Shown here piece after piece: positions 40,979 to 49,938 of a DNA stretch of 64,000 nt (positions within the stretch are counted from its first letter, which is position 1; each line of letters starts with the position of its first letter). Position numbers and translations under genes: made by a program. The notes beneath the pieces are model-generated. The model made no database searches. It had not been told where the DNA came from and saw only the letters and a program-made list of their open reading frames with translations. Origin of the DNA: JAAYYF01 sp964467885 (GTDB lineage Bacteria; Deinococcota; Deinococci; Deinococcales; Trueperaceae); the NCBI GenBank assembly GCA_964467885.1, contig CAYXUE010000007.1, positions 3,314 to 67,313 of the forward strand. Reading direction: 5' to 3'.

Positions 40979-43900
40979 CCATAACGACCACCCCTGCCAG
41001 CGGGAAGCTCCTTGACCAGGACGCGCGCAGGGCCGCCCTGACCGAGCGCCGCCTCGGGCTGGTGGTGGAGGCGGGCGCCGGATCCGGCAAAACCGCCATC
41101 CTAGCGGGCCGCGTGGCCCTACTCCTGGCCGACGGCGTGGCGCCCGCCTCCATCGCCGCCATCACCTTCACCGAACTGGCCGCCGCCGAGCTGGCCACGC
41201 GCATAGGCGAGTACGTGGACGCCCTGGCTGCCGGCACCGTGCCCGTCACCATGGCGGCCGCCTTCGCGGGGGGCGGCCCGTCCCATGAGCAACACCGGAA
41301 CCTGGCCGCCGCCCGCACCAGCTTGGACGAACTCACCTGCTCCACCATCCACGGCTTCGCCCGTGAGCTGGTGCGCCCCTACCCCGTGGAGGCCGACATG
41401 GACCCGGGCGCGGCCGTCATGGACGCCGACGAGCAGGCTCTCCTGTTCGCCGACGTCTTCGAAGGCTGGCTGCGCGAGGCGCTGGGCGAGAGGCCCGCCG
41501 GCACCGGGGACGCCGCCCAGAGCGACCTGGAGGCGGTCTCCCCTGCGGGCATCAGCACCGTGGCCCGCTTCGTGATCGCCGACGACAAGAACAAGCGCGA
41601 GACCCTGGAGGCGCTCGCCAGGTTGCTGCACCAGCACCCGGACCTGAGGCCGGCGGCAGCCCCCGACATGGGCCACCTGGCGGAACGCGTAGTCATGCTC
41701 TGCCACGACTTCCACCAGTACGTTCACGGCCATCCCGGCGCGGCGGAGGTCGTGGGGCCTCTCCTAGAGCAGGTACCGCAACTGGCGCAGGCGTTCAGCG
41801 GCTGGGGGGCCGAAGGCGAGGACGCCTTCCGCCTGCTGACCATGGAGCGGCCCACGCCACTCTTCACCCAGAGCGGCGGCTTGCGCAAGCTGCGGGCCAA
41901 GGGCAGATGGGTAGCCGCCGGCCGCGAAGCGGGGCAGAGCAAGAGCGAGGCGGAGGACGCCTACCAAGGCGCCGAGGCCATCCATTCCGAGCTCGACGAG
42001 GCGCTCCAGGCGGTGTCCACGGCTGCTGCCGACTCGGTTCTGGCCGGCCTCTGCGAGGAGTTGAAGGAGGTCGGCCACCGCTACCAGGAGCGCAAACGCG
42101 CGGCCGCCGTCCTCGACTTCGACGACCTCATAAGGACCGCGCTCGAGCTTCTGCGGAACCACCCGGCCGTGCGCGAGCAACTGGCCGCCAAGTACCAGCA
42201 CGTGCTCATAGACGAGTTCCAGGACACGGACCCGTTGCAGGCCGAGATCTACTGGCGCCTCACCGGCGTACCGAGCGGCGACGACTGGCACACCTGGCCC
42301 TCCCGCACCGGCTCCCGCTTCGTGGTGGGCGACCCGAAGCAATCCATCTACCGCTTCCGCGGGGCGGACGCCGGCACGTACGCAGCCTTGACCGACAGCC
42401 TGCGCGCGGATGCCAACTCGCGCACCCTGGAACTGAACACCAACTTCCGCTCGCGTGCGCCCATCCTGCACGCGGTGAACGAGACGTTCGCGGAGCCGCT
42501 CGAGGCGGAAGGCCAACCTGGCTACCGCCCACTCAACGCCTGGCACGGTCCTGCTGCAGCGCCCGGCGTGGCTCGCCTGCTCGTACCCGACCCGATGGAG
42601 ACGCTGGCGGCCGACAACATCGGCGCCGTCCGGGCCGTCGAGGCCGAGACGGTGGCCGCCCTGGTGCGCGACCTGGTGGACGGCGCTAGCGACCTCCTGC
42701 CGCAGCCCGTGCCGCCAGGCCACATAGCACTGCTGGCGCCCTCCGGCACGGGCCTCGACGTCTATGAGCGGGCACTGGACGCCCTCGGGCTCAACGTGGC
42801 CAGCCAGGCCGGCAAAGGCTTCTACCGCCGGCAGGAGGTGCAGGACCTGGTGGCGCTAACGCGCGTGCTGGCCGATCCGCGCGACCGGCTCGCGCTCGGA
42901 GCGCTACTCAAGGGGCCCCTGGTCGGCGCCACGGACGAGGAGCTGCTGGACGCCACCGACCTTCTGAGCCACCTGGAGAACGACGACCGTTACCTCAACG
43001 TCCTGACCGATACGGAGCTCCTGCTCGAAGGACCCGTCCGCAGAACACTGGAGCGGCTGAAGCCCTTGGTGCTGCAACGCTTCGGCACCACGCCGCACGA
43101 GCTGCTCTCACGGGCGCTGGAGGCGCTGGACGTGCGCGCTGTGCTGCAACACCGCCACGGCGAGCACGCCGACCGGGCTCTGGCCAACGTGGACCGCTTC
43201 CTGGAGCACAGCCGCGCCTTCGACCAGCGGGGGCTCATCGCCTTCGCCCGTCACGTGTGGGCCGCGTGGGCGGACAACGAGAACGAGTTGGAAGGGCGAG
43301 CCGACTCCGGTTCCGAGGCGGTCACGCTGATCACCATCCATTCCGCCAAAGGCCTCGAATGGCCCGTGGTCATCCCCGTCAACACGGCCTCAACTCCGCA
43401 GGGCGTCTCGGGCGTGCTTCACGATCGCCGCACCGGCGCACTAGCCATGTCCGTGCTGGGTCACCCATGTTCCGGCTACCAGGAGTTGCGGGAACTGGAG
43501 GAGCAAGAGCAGGCAGCGGAACGCCTGCGGCTCTGGTACGTGGCCGCTACCCGCGCGAGCGAACTGCTCGTGGTGCCGCAGTACACCTCCGGGCAGGGCG
43601 CGAAGGCGTGGTGCAACCTCGTCGAGTGGCTGCCGGGCGACGCGCCCGTGGTGGAGGTGGAGGTCAGGGAGCGCGGACGCCGCACCACCGACGCCCAGAT
43701 GCACACCGCGCAGACCCGCGAGCAGTTCCTGGAAGAACTCAGGATCGTCGAGGCCGGTAGCGTCCGCATCGAACGCCGTGCTCCCAGCCGGCGCGACGAC
43801 CAGTCGCTGAGCGCGCTGGCGGCCGACGGCGGGGAGGCGCAGGAGGGGTCGGAACGGAAGTTGCTGGATGAGGAGGGCGCCGCGAAGCTCCTCTCGGCCA

Positions 43901-44430
43901 TAGATGAACGTGCGGGCGGGGACCCGCAGACGGAGCACCGGCTGCACATCGGCCCTGCGCGCGGCATACTGCTTCACAAGCTGATGGAGGAACTCATCAA
44001 CGGCGAGACGGTAGCCACCGCGCCGGCCCTAACGTCGCGCGCCGGGGACCTGGCCGGCTACCTCGAGATAGACGCCGAAGAGTTCGATGCCACGGAGGTG
44101 GGCGAGCTGGCGTACCGCACCTGGCACCTACCCGAGGTAGCTGCTCTGCATGACCGCCTACAGGCGGAGGTCGAGGTAGCCGGCGTGGACCCAGACCCGG
44201 AGGACCCCGCGGGGCAGATCTACTGGGGTGGCATCGCGGACGCCGTGGCGCTGGACGAACATGGGCAGGTGGAGACCGTCATCGACTGGAAGAGCGACCG
44301 GAACCCGAACGACGAGCTGCTGGAGCATTACCGCGAGCAGATCCGCGCCTACCTGCACCTCACCGGCGCGCGCCAAGGGTTGCTGGTGCTCTGTACGAGC
44401 GGGCGGGTATTGCAGGTGAGCAGCGACTGA
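40975..44430 (+). CDS. addA: AddA-like UvrD-family helicase-nuclease
   Basis: 1151 aa. Superfamily 1A helicase motifs are all visible: Walker A VVEAGAGSGKTAIL near 25, ITFTELAAAEL, motif II LIDEFQDTDPLQ near 415, motif III VGDPKQSIYRFRGAD, motif V TIHSAKGLEWPVV near 790 and motif VI VAATRASELL. A RecB-type nuclease ends the protein (GGIADAVALDEHGQVETVID, then DWKSDR and EQIRAYLHL). Together with AddB it should resect double-strand breaks for RecA loading. It is co-translated with addB by a 4-bp overlap. Confidence 0.93.
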   Translation: MTITTTPASGKLLDQDARRAALTERRLGLVVEAGAGSGKTAILAGRVALLLADGVAPASIAAITFTELAAAELATRIGEYVDALAAGTVPVTMAAAFAGGGPSHEQHRNLAAARTSLDELTCSTIHGFARELVRPYPVEADMDPGAAVMDADEQALLFADVFEGWLREALGERPAGTGDAAQSDLEAVSPAGISTVARFVIADDKNKRETLEALARLLHQHPDLRPAAAPDMGHLAERVVMLCHDFHQYVHGHPGAAEVVGPLLEQVPQLAQAFSGWGAEGEDAFRLLTMERPTPLFTQSGGLRKLRAKGRWVAAGREAGQSKSEAEDAYQGAEAIHSELDEALQAVSTAAADSVLAGLCEELKEVGHRYQERKRAAAVLDFDDLIRTALELLRNHPAVREQLAAKYQHVLIDEFQDTDPLQAEIYWRLTGVPSGDDWHTWPSRTGSRFVVGDPKQSIYRFRGADAGTYAALTDSLRADANSRTLELNTNFRSRAPILHAVNETFAEPLEAEGQPGYRPLNAWHGPAAAPGVARLLVPDPMETLAADNIGAVRAVEAETVAALVRDLVDGASDLLPQPVPPGHIALLAPSGTGLDVYERALDALGLNVASQAGKGFYRRQEVQDLVALTRVLADPRDRLALGALLKGPLVGATDEELLDATDLLSHLENDDRYLNVLTDTELLLEGPVRRTLERLKPLVLQRFGTTPHELLSRALEALDVRAVLQHRHGEHADRALANVDRFLEHSRAFDQRGLIAFARHVWAAWADNENELEGRADSGSEAVTLITIHSAKGLEWPVVIPVNTASTPQGVSGVLHDRRTGALAMSVLGHPCSGYQELRELEEQEQAAERLRLWYVAATRASELLVVPQYTSGQGAKAWCNLVEWLPGDAPVVEVEVRERGRRTTDAQMHTAQTREQFLEELRIVEAGSVRIERRAPSRRDDQSLSALAADGGEAQEGSERKLLDEEGAAKLLSAIDERAGGDPQTEHRLHIGPARGILLHKLMEELINGETVATAPALTSRAGDLAGYLEIDAEEFDATEVGELAYRTWHLPEVAALHDRLQAEVEVAGVDPDPEDPAGQIYWGGIADAVALDEHGQVETVIDWKSDRNPNDELLEHYREQIRAYLHLTGARQGLLVLCTSGRVLQVSSD

Positions 44431-44465
44431 GCAGCCCGGCGCCGCAACCGTGACATCATCGCGGC

Positions 44466-45521
44466 ATGAGCCAGCCGAGTGCCCCGCCCCACTTCATCAA
44501 GCCGCCTCGCCTGGAGCCCGGCGACACCGTCGCCGCCCTCTCGCTCTCGAGCGGCCTGGCGGCGGAGTTCCCCCACCGTTACCGGGCGGGCAAGGAGCAG
44601 TTCGAGCGCACCTTCGGTATGACGGTGGTAGAGGCGCCCAACGCGTTGCGGAGCGACGAGTGGCTGCGGCGCAACCCGGAGGCGCGCGCCGACGACCTGC
44701 ACTGGGCGCTGACGAACCGGGACGTCAAGGGGATGATCAGCACCATCGGCGGTGACGACTCGGTGCGCCTCCTCCCCCACCTGGACCATGACCTCATCCG
44801 CGCCAACCCCAAGGTGTTGATGGGCTTCTCCGACACCACCATCTCGCTCACCGCCTTCCTGAACGCGGGCGTGGTGGCCTTCCACGGCCCCGCCTTCATG
44901 ACGGACCTGGCGGAGAACGGCGGCATCGTGCCCGCGGTGGAGCACAGCATCCGAGCCACCCTCATGGATGCCCAGCCCGCGCCCTGGCAGCCCGCGCCCG
45001 CATGGACCGAGGAGTTCCTCGACTGGAGCGACCCCAGCAACCAGGAGCGCGCCCGGAAGTTCGTCCCTAACCCCGGTTGGCGCTGGCGGCAGGGTGAACG
45101 GCCGGTGGAGGGGCACGTGGTGGGCGGCAACGTGGAGGTGCTCGAGTTCCTCAAGGGCACGCACTGGTGGCCGCGGCCCGCGCTGTGGGAAGGCGCCGTC
45201 CTGCTGCTGGAGACGAGCGAGGAGGTGCCGCCTCCGACGGCGGTCGAGAGGCGCCTGAGGAACTACGGTCATCAGGGGATCCTCGGTCAACTGGCGGCCG
45301 TTCTATTCGCGCGGCCCATGGGTTACTCGGCGGAGCAGAAGGAGGAGGTGGAGCGGCTGATGCTGGACGTGCTGGCCGATTTCGGCAGGGAGGACCTGCC
45401 GCTCGTGACGGGGCTGGATACGGGGCACACGAGCCCGCACGTCGTGGTTCCGCTGGGCTGCCGCGTGAGGGTCGATCCTGCGGCGGGCAGCATCGACAGC
45501 CTCGAGGCCGCGGTCAGCTGA
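44466..45521 (+). CDS. S66-family peptidase (LD-carboxypeptidase / MccF-like)
   Basis: 351 aa without signal peptide, so cytoplasmic. S66 features: the nucleophilic serine in LMGFSDTTISLTAF near 120, the upstream ISTIGGDDSVRLLPHLD, GGNVEVLEFLKG, LLLETSEE with the catalytic Glu, and the His in TGHTSPHVVVPLG. The family includes murein recycling LD-carboxypeptidase and microcin C immunity protein MccF. The length, the FSDTT context and an insertion around 175-215 make it closer to MccF-type members, but substrate is open. Confidence 0.87.
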   Translation: MSQPSAPPHFIKPPRLEPGDTVAALSLSSGLAAEFPHRYRAGKEQFERTFGMTVVEAPNALRSDEWLRRNPEARADDLHWALTNRDVKGMISTIGGDDSVRLLPHLDHDLIRANPKVLMGFSDTTISLTAFLNAGVVAFHGPAFMTDLAENGGIVPAVEHSIRATLMDAQPAPWQPAPAWTEEFLDWSDPSNQERARKFVPNPGWRWRQGERPVEGHVVGGNVEVLEFLKGTHWWPRPALWEGAVLLLETSEEVPPPTAVERRLRNYGHQGILGQLAAVLFARPMGYSAEQKEEVERLMLDVLADFGREDLPLVTGLDTGHTSPHVVVPLGCRVRVDPAAGSIDSLEAAVS

Positions 45522-45666
45522 AGCCTATAGGGCCGCAACCCGGCCAGCAGACGGCTCGGATCTAGTTGGGCCGGTAGATCGGGACGTCGTAGCATCTCGG
45601 CGTACCACCGTCCCACCAGTGGGAGAACTGAGGAGTACCCCACGTACGCGAACACCGGACCCGAAC

Positions 45667-45672
45667 TAGCAT
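45667..45672 (+). promoter_or_regulatory. -10 TAGCAT of the DUF6498-like gene
   Basis: TANNNT 6 nt before GTG 45679; leaderless layout. Confidence 0.4.
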
Positions 45673-45678
45673 GCCCAG

Positions 45679-46356
45679 GTGACGCCGCCAGCTGACCGCA
45701 AGCCCGCTCAAGTTTGGGCCCTGCTCTCGTTGTTGCTCGCCAACCTATGGCCGGTGGCGGGCGTGTACCTCTGGGGCTGGAGCCTCACGGAACTGCTGAT
45801 GCTCTACTGGCTCGAGAGCGCCGTCATAGGCGTCTTCACCGTCCTGCGGATGATCACGGCGCACCAGGAGGGCCAACCGCTGCTGGCGCAGGTGGGCGTC
45901 AAGATGGTGACGGTGCCGTTCTTCCTCTTCCACTACGGGCTTTTCTGGCTGGTGCACGGCGTGTTCCTCGTCATCCTCTTCGCGCGTGACGCCATCCCCG
46001 CCGTGAACGGGCTTAACACCCTGCTGTTCCTGCCCATCAACTACAGCCTATCCGAGGCCGCGCTGTTCGCCTGGCCGCTGGCCCTCATGCTGCTCTCGCA
46101 CGGCGTGGATTTCGTAAGCGGCTACCTCGTAACAGGCGAGAACCGTCGCAGCGCGCCGCAACGGTTGATGATGCAGCCCTACGCCCGCGTCTTCGTGCTG
46201 CACATCACCATAATCGTCGGCGCCTTCCTGGTCCTGGCCGCGGGCCAGTCACGCATGGTTCTCCTGCTGTTCGTGATGCTGAAGATCGTGGCGGACGTGC
46301 TGGCGCACATGAGGGGGGCCAGACGCGGGAGCGTCTCCCAGGTCGCTGCGGTCTGA
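45679..46356 (+). CDS. DUF6498-like integral membrane protein
   Basis: 225 aa with about six membrane helices. The segment LLMLYWLESAVIGVFTVLRM is the hallmark of the DUF6498 family, as is the central FFLFHYGLFWLVHGVFLVIL. No catalytic motif or known function. GTG 45679 fits a TAGCAT hexamer 6 nt upstream. Followed by a gene in the same direction after 160 bp, probably a separate unit. Confidence 0.75.
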   Translation: MTPPADRKPAQVWALLSLLLANLWPVAGVYLWGWSLTELLMLYWLESAVIGVFTVLRMITAHQEGQPLLAQVGVKMVTVPFFLFHYGLFWLVHGVFLVILFARDAIPAVNGLNTLLFLPINYSLSEAALFAWPLALMLLSHGVDFVSGYLVTGENRRSAPQRLMMQPYARVFVLHITIIVGAFLVLAAGQSRMVLLLFVMLKIVADVLAHMRGARRGSVSQVAAV

Positions 46357-46517
46357 GGGCCGGGCTGTGAGACCTGCAGGGCGATTCCAACCCGGTTAAC
46401 TCTATGGTGCGCCTGCAGCCCATCGTGGGCTCATGACAATCCGGGCGGCTCGCCGCCATCGCAGCACGCGTCCTGCAGTACGACGATCCCCCCGGTCGCT
46501 CAAAGAAGGGACGCCAT

Positions 46518-48575
46518 ATGGAACAGCTACCTTCCGAGAAGCAACCTCAAGCGGAGGCGCACACGGGCCGCGTCACCCGCGTAACCACCGCCCGCCCGAA
46601 ACGTCGCGCCCCCGCCTTCCTAGCGCTGATCTCTGCGCTCGCCCTCCTCACCCTGGCGCTAGGCCAAGAGACCCCCATACCCATCGAGGAGGGCCAGGAG
46701 CCCTTCGCCATGGAGGTCCTGGTCGAAGGCCTCGAGTCCCCCTGGGAAGTGACCTACGGACCGGACGACTGGCTCTGGGTCACGGAGCGCCAGGGCGCGC
46801 GCATAACGCGGGTGAACCCAGCAGACGGGACGACGGCCGTGGCCGTGGAGATCGACGACGACGTCCACATCGGGCCACAGCACGAGGGCGTGCTGGGCAT
46901 GGCGCTCCACCCCGAGCTGCTGCAGGGCACGGGCAACGATTTCGTCTACGTGGCCTACACCTACAACGTGGGCAGCGCGCACGAGATCGACAGGCGCATG
47001 AAGATCCGCCGCTACACCTGGGACGAGGAGGCGCAGCAACTGATCGAACCCGTGGACATCCTCACGGACCTCGACGCCTGGGACGACCACAACGCCGGCC
47101 GCCTGGCCTGGGGTCCTGACGACAAGCTCTACTTCTCCACCGGCGAGCAGGGCGGGAACCAGTTCGGCAACTTCCTGCGGCCCATAAACGCCCAGATGCT
47201 GCCAACCGCCCCGCAGGTGAGCCCGGCCGCCTACGAGGGCAAGATCCTGCGCATCAACCCCGACGGCTCGATCCCTGAGGACAACCCCGAGCTGAACGGC
47301 GTGGTCACCCACGTCTACTCGTACGGTCACCGCAACCCGCAGGGTCTGACCTTCGGGCCCGACGGCACCCTCTACTCGGTGGAGCACGGGCCCCGCGTAG
47401 ACGACGAGCTGAACATCATCCAGGCCGGCGGCAACTACGGCTGGCCGAACGTGGCCGGTTATCAGGACGACCAAGGTTACGAGTACGCCAACTGGAGCGA
47501 GATTCCCGAGGTACCCGAGGGCCTGGTCCATGACGACGAGAACGTCCCCGAGAGCGTGCCCGTGTATCAGGAGAGCGAGTTCGAAGAGGAGATAGTCGAG
47601 CCCATCCAGACCTTCTGGACGGTGGGTAACGATTACGACTTCACCGCGGGCTGCGGCTTCGTGTGCTGGCCCACCATCGCTCCTTCCAGCGTGGACTACT
47701 ACGAGGCGGGCGACGGCGGCATCGGAGCCTGGGACAACTCGCTGCTGATAACTACCCTCAAGCACGGCGCCATCTACCGCGTGGCCCTCACCGAGGACGG
47801 CCAGGCGGTCGAAGGCGAGCCGCTCATGTACTTCAACACGCAGAACCGCTACCGCGACCTGGCCATCTCGCCCGACGGCCGAACCATCTACGTGGCCACC
47901 GACAACAGTGGCGGGGCCGCGGCGCTGGGCGGCGGCATGGCGGACGAGTTGACCAACCAGGGCGCCATCCTCGTCTTCACCTACCTGGGCGAGGACGCGC
48001 CAGCCGGGGAGGCCGACTTCCCCTCGGGCGACACTGGCCCCGTAACCGGCCCCCAAGGCACCCAGCGCGAAGGTGCCGACGGCCCCGCGGGGGAACCCGC
48101 CCAAGGGCAGGAGGGCCAACCCGAGGCGCCTGAAGAGGAAGCACCGGAGGACGAGGAGCCCAACGAGGCGCCCGCCGCGCCGGGTGACGAGGAGCCCGCA
48201 CCCCCTGGCGACGACAACGACGGCCAGGACGGAAGCGACGACACGGGAGCGGCTAACGCCGCTCCCGCCACTGATGACGCAGAGCTGGACGTTGAAGCAC
48301 TGATGGCCGAGGGGCAAACGATCTACACGGAACGCTGCGCAGGCTGCCACGGGGCAAGGGGCGAGGGTGGAGCCGGGGTGCGTCACGCCGGCAACGAGGA
48401 CCTGGCCGACACGCAGCTAGTACTGACCTTCATCCATAAGGGTCGAGGGTTCATGCCGGCCTTCGCGGGCACCCTCGACGACGAGGAGATCGCCGCCGTC
48501 GCCACCTACATCCGCAACTCGTGGGGCAACGAGTTCGGTCCCGTAAGCCCGGAGGAATCGGCGGCGTTGCGCTAG
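46518..48575 (+). CDS. PQQ-type sugar dehydrogenase fused to cytochrome c
   Basis: 685 aa. An N-terminal hydrophobic export segment (about 34-50) is followed by a six-bladed soluble glucose/aldose dehydrogenase propeller (about 60-490). Propeller landmarks are GLESPWEVTYGPDDWLWVTE, HEGVLGMALHP, WGPDDKLYFSTGEQGG, YSYGHRNPQGLTFGPDGTLY and NYGWPNV. A Pro/Glu/Asp-rich linker of about 100 residues (about 495-590) joins it to a single-haem cytochrome c domain (CAGCH near 610). Substrate oxidation at PQQ could pass electrons to the tethered haem. PQQ use is inferred from the family. Start at ATG 46518 after AAGAAGGGA. Confidence 0.9.
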   Translation: MEQLPSEKQPQAEAHTGRVTRVTTARPKRRAPAFLALISALALLTLALGQETPIPIEEGQEPFAMEVLVEGLESPWEVTYGPDDWLWVTERQGARITRVNPADGTTAVAVEIDDDVHIGPQHEGVLGMALHPELLQGTGNDFVYVAYTYNVGSAHEIDRRMKIRRYTWDEEAQQLIEPVDILTDLDAWDDHNAGRLAWGPDDKLYFSTGEQGGNQFGNFLRPINAQMLPTAPQVSPAAYEGKILRINPDGSIPEDNPELNGVVTHVYSYGHRNPQGLTFGPDGTLYSVEHGPRVDDELNIIQAGGNYGWPNVAGYQDDQGYEYANWSEIPEVPEGLVHDDENVPESVPVYQESEFEEEIVEPIQTFWTVGNDYDFTAGCGFVCWPTIAPSSVDYYEAGDGGIGAWDNSLLITTLKHGAIYRVALTEDGQAVEGEPLMYFNTQNRYRDLAISPDGRTIYVATDNSGGAAALGGGMADELTNQGAILVFTYLGEDAPAGEADFPSGDTGPVTGPQGTQREGADGPAGEPAQGQEGQPEAPEEEAPEDEEPNEAPAAPGDEEPAPPGDDNDGQDGSDDTGAANAAPATDDAELDVEALMAEGQTIYTERCAGCHGARGEGGAGVRHAGNEDLADTQLVLTFIHKGRGFMPAFAGTLDDEEIAAVATYIRNSWGNEFGPVSPEESAALR

Positions 48576-48663
48576 GTGACAGCGCGCTTCAGGCTGAGGG
48601 GTTCCATCAGGAAGGCCGGCAGGCCGGCCACTGGCTAGCAACGCCGGCTACTGAGGTTCCACC

Positions 48664-49938
48664 ATGAACTACGGCTATTTGATCGGCGTGCTGCTCCACG
48701 GGGCGCTCGTCCTGCTCACGCTGACGGCACCCCGGCGGCCCCGTTCGTTGGCCCACCTAGGGTACAGGGTCGCGGCCGCCTACAACGAGGTTCCCTTCCT
48801 CTTCCTCTACCTGCTACTCGCCAGCACGATCCAGACACTGGCGGAAGGGTCGTTCAACAGCGCGGCGGACCGGGTCGCGCTTTCACTCGGCATCCTGGTG
48901 ATGGCCGGACTGGTCCTCATCGTCTGGCGCGGCGCCCGGGCGCGACCCCTCGTGGAGCAAGCGCTCGAGGAAGGACTAGGCAGAGATTGGCGGCAGGAGC
49001 TCGACCCGGAGACGGCTTCACGCCTGCGCAACGGTCCACCCCTGGCCAACGTCCTCTTCTGGCCGTTCGTGCTGCGCCCACGCAACGTGGAGCGCGTGGC
49101 GAACATCAGCTACGGCCCGGCCGGGCGCGCCCACCTCTTGGACCTCTACCGCCACGCTTCTCGACCCGAGGGCGCACCGGTCCTCGTCTACTTCCACGGC
49201 GGCGGTTACCGCAGCGGGCGGAAGAGCTTCGAGGCCAGGGCCCTGCTGTTCCGGCTGGCCAGTCAGGGTTGGGTCACGGTCAGCGCGAACTACCGGCTCC
49301 GCCCCGATGCCGACTTCTTCGACCACCTCGCCGACGCCAAGCGGGTGATCGCTTGGGTGAGGGAGCATGGTCAGGAGTACGGCGCCGACACCTCCACCTT
49401 GTATCTGTCCGGGAGTTCCGCCGGAGGACACATGTCGTCCATAGCGGCCCTGACCCAGAACGACCCTCGCTACCAACCCGGTTTCGAGGAGGCCGACACG
49501 TCGGTGACCGGCGTGATGAGCCTCTACGGCTGGTACGGGGGTTATTACGGCATGGGTGGCGCCGGCTCGGAGGTCGGGCCGCTGGGGCACGACTCCCGCG
49601 AGGCGCCACCCTTCTTCATCGCGCACGGAGTGAACGACTCACTGGCCACGGTCGAGACGGCCCGCAGGTTCGTCGAGCATCTGCGTGAAGGGTCGCGCGA
49701 ACCCGTGGTGTACGCCGAGCTGCCGGGGGCGCAGCACTCGTTCGATCTGTTCCACTCGCTGCGGTTCTCGGCGGTGGTCGATGGGGCCGAAGCTTTCGCC
49801 GCGTGGGTGGATAGGCGGCGTCAGGATGCCGCAGTGCCCTCGGTCCCCAACGACGCCGAGTCCATGGTCTCGCGTAGCGGCAGCACCGGCACGAACACCG
49901 TGACCAGCCAGGCTATGGCCACGATGAACAGCACGTAG
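48664..49938 (+). CDS. alpha/beta hydrolase (HSL-type esterase) with N-terminal membrane segments
   Basis: 424 aa. About three hydrophobic helices (1-90) precede the hydrolase fold. The oxyanion HGGG is near 178, the nucleophile elbow GSSAGG near 249 (Ser), a probable Asp in HGVNDSLATVE near 321 and His in GAQHSFDLF near 358. This is the hormone-sensitive-lipase/carboxylesterase group; substrate unknown. The last about 40 residues (VPNDAESMVSRSGSTGTNTV) lie antisense to the end of the DHA2 transporter gene, a 118-bp convergent overlap, so the true C-terminus may be a recent extension. Confidence 0.85.
   Translation: MNYGYLIGVLLHGALVLLTLTAPRRPRSLAHLGYRVAAAYNEVPFLFLYLLLASTIQTLAEGSFNSAADRVALSLGILVMAGLVLIVWRGARARPLVEQALEEGLGRDWRQELDPETASRLRNGPPLANVLFWPFVLRPRNVERVANISYGPAGRAHLLDLYRHASRPEGAPVLVYFHGGGYRSGRKSFEARALLFRLASQGWVTVSANYRLRPDADFFDHLADAKRVIAWVREHGQEYGADTSTLYLSGSSAGGHMSSIAALTQNDPRYQPGFEEADTSVTGVMSLYGWYGGYYGMGGAGSEVGPLGHDSREAPPFFIAHGVNDSLATVETARRFVEHLREGSREPVVYAELPGAQHSFDLFHSLRFSAVVDGAEAFAAWVDRRRQDAAVPSVPNDAESMVSRSGSTGTNTVTSQAMATMNST

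Noticed and set aside
46659..48386. 575-codon minus-strand frame inside the PQQ dehydrogenase gene
   Set aside because: Mirror frame of a long GC-rich gene; no recognisable domain.
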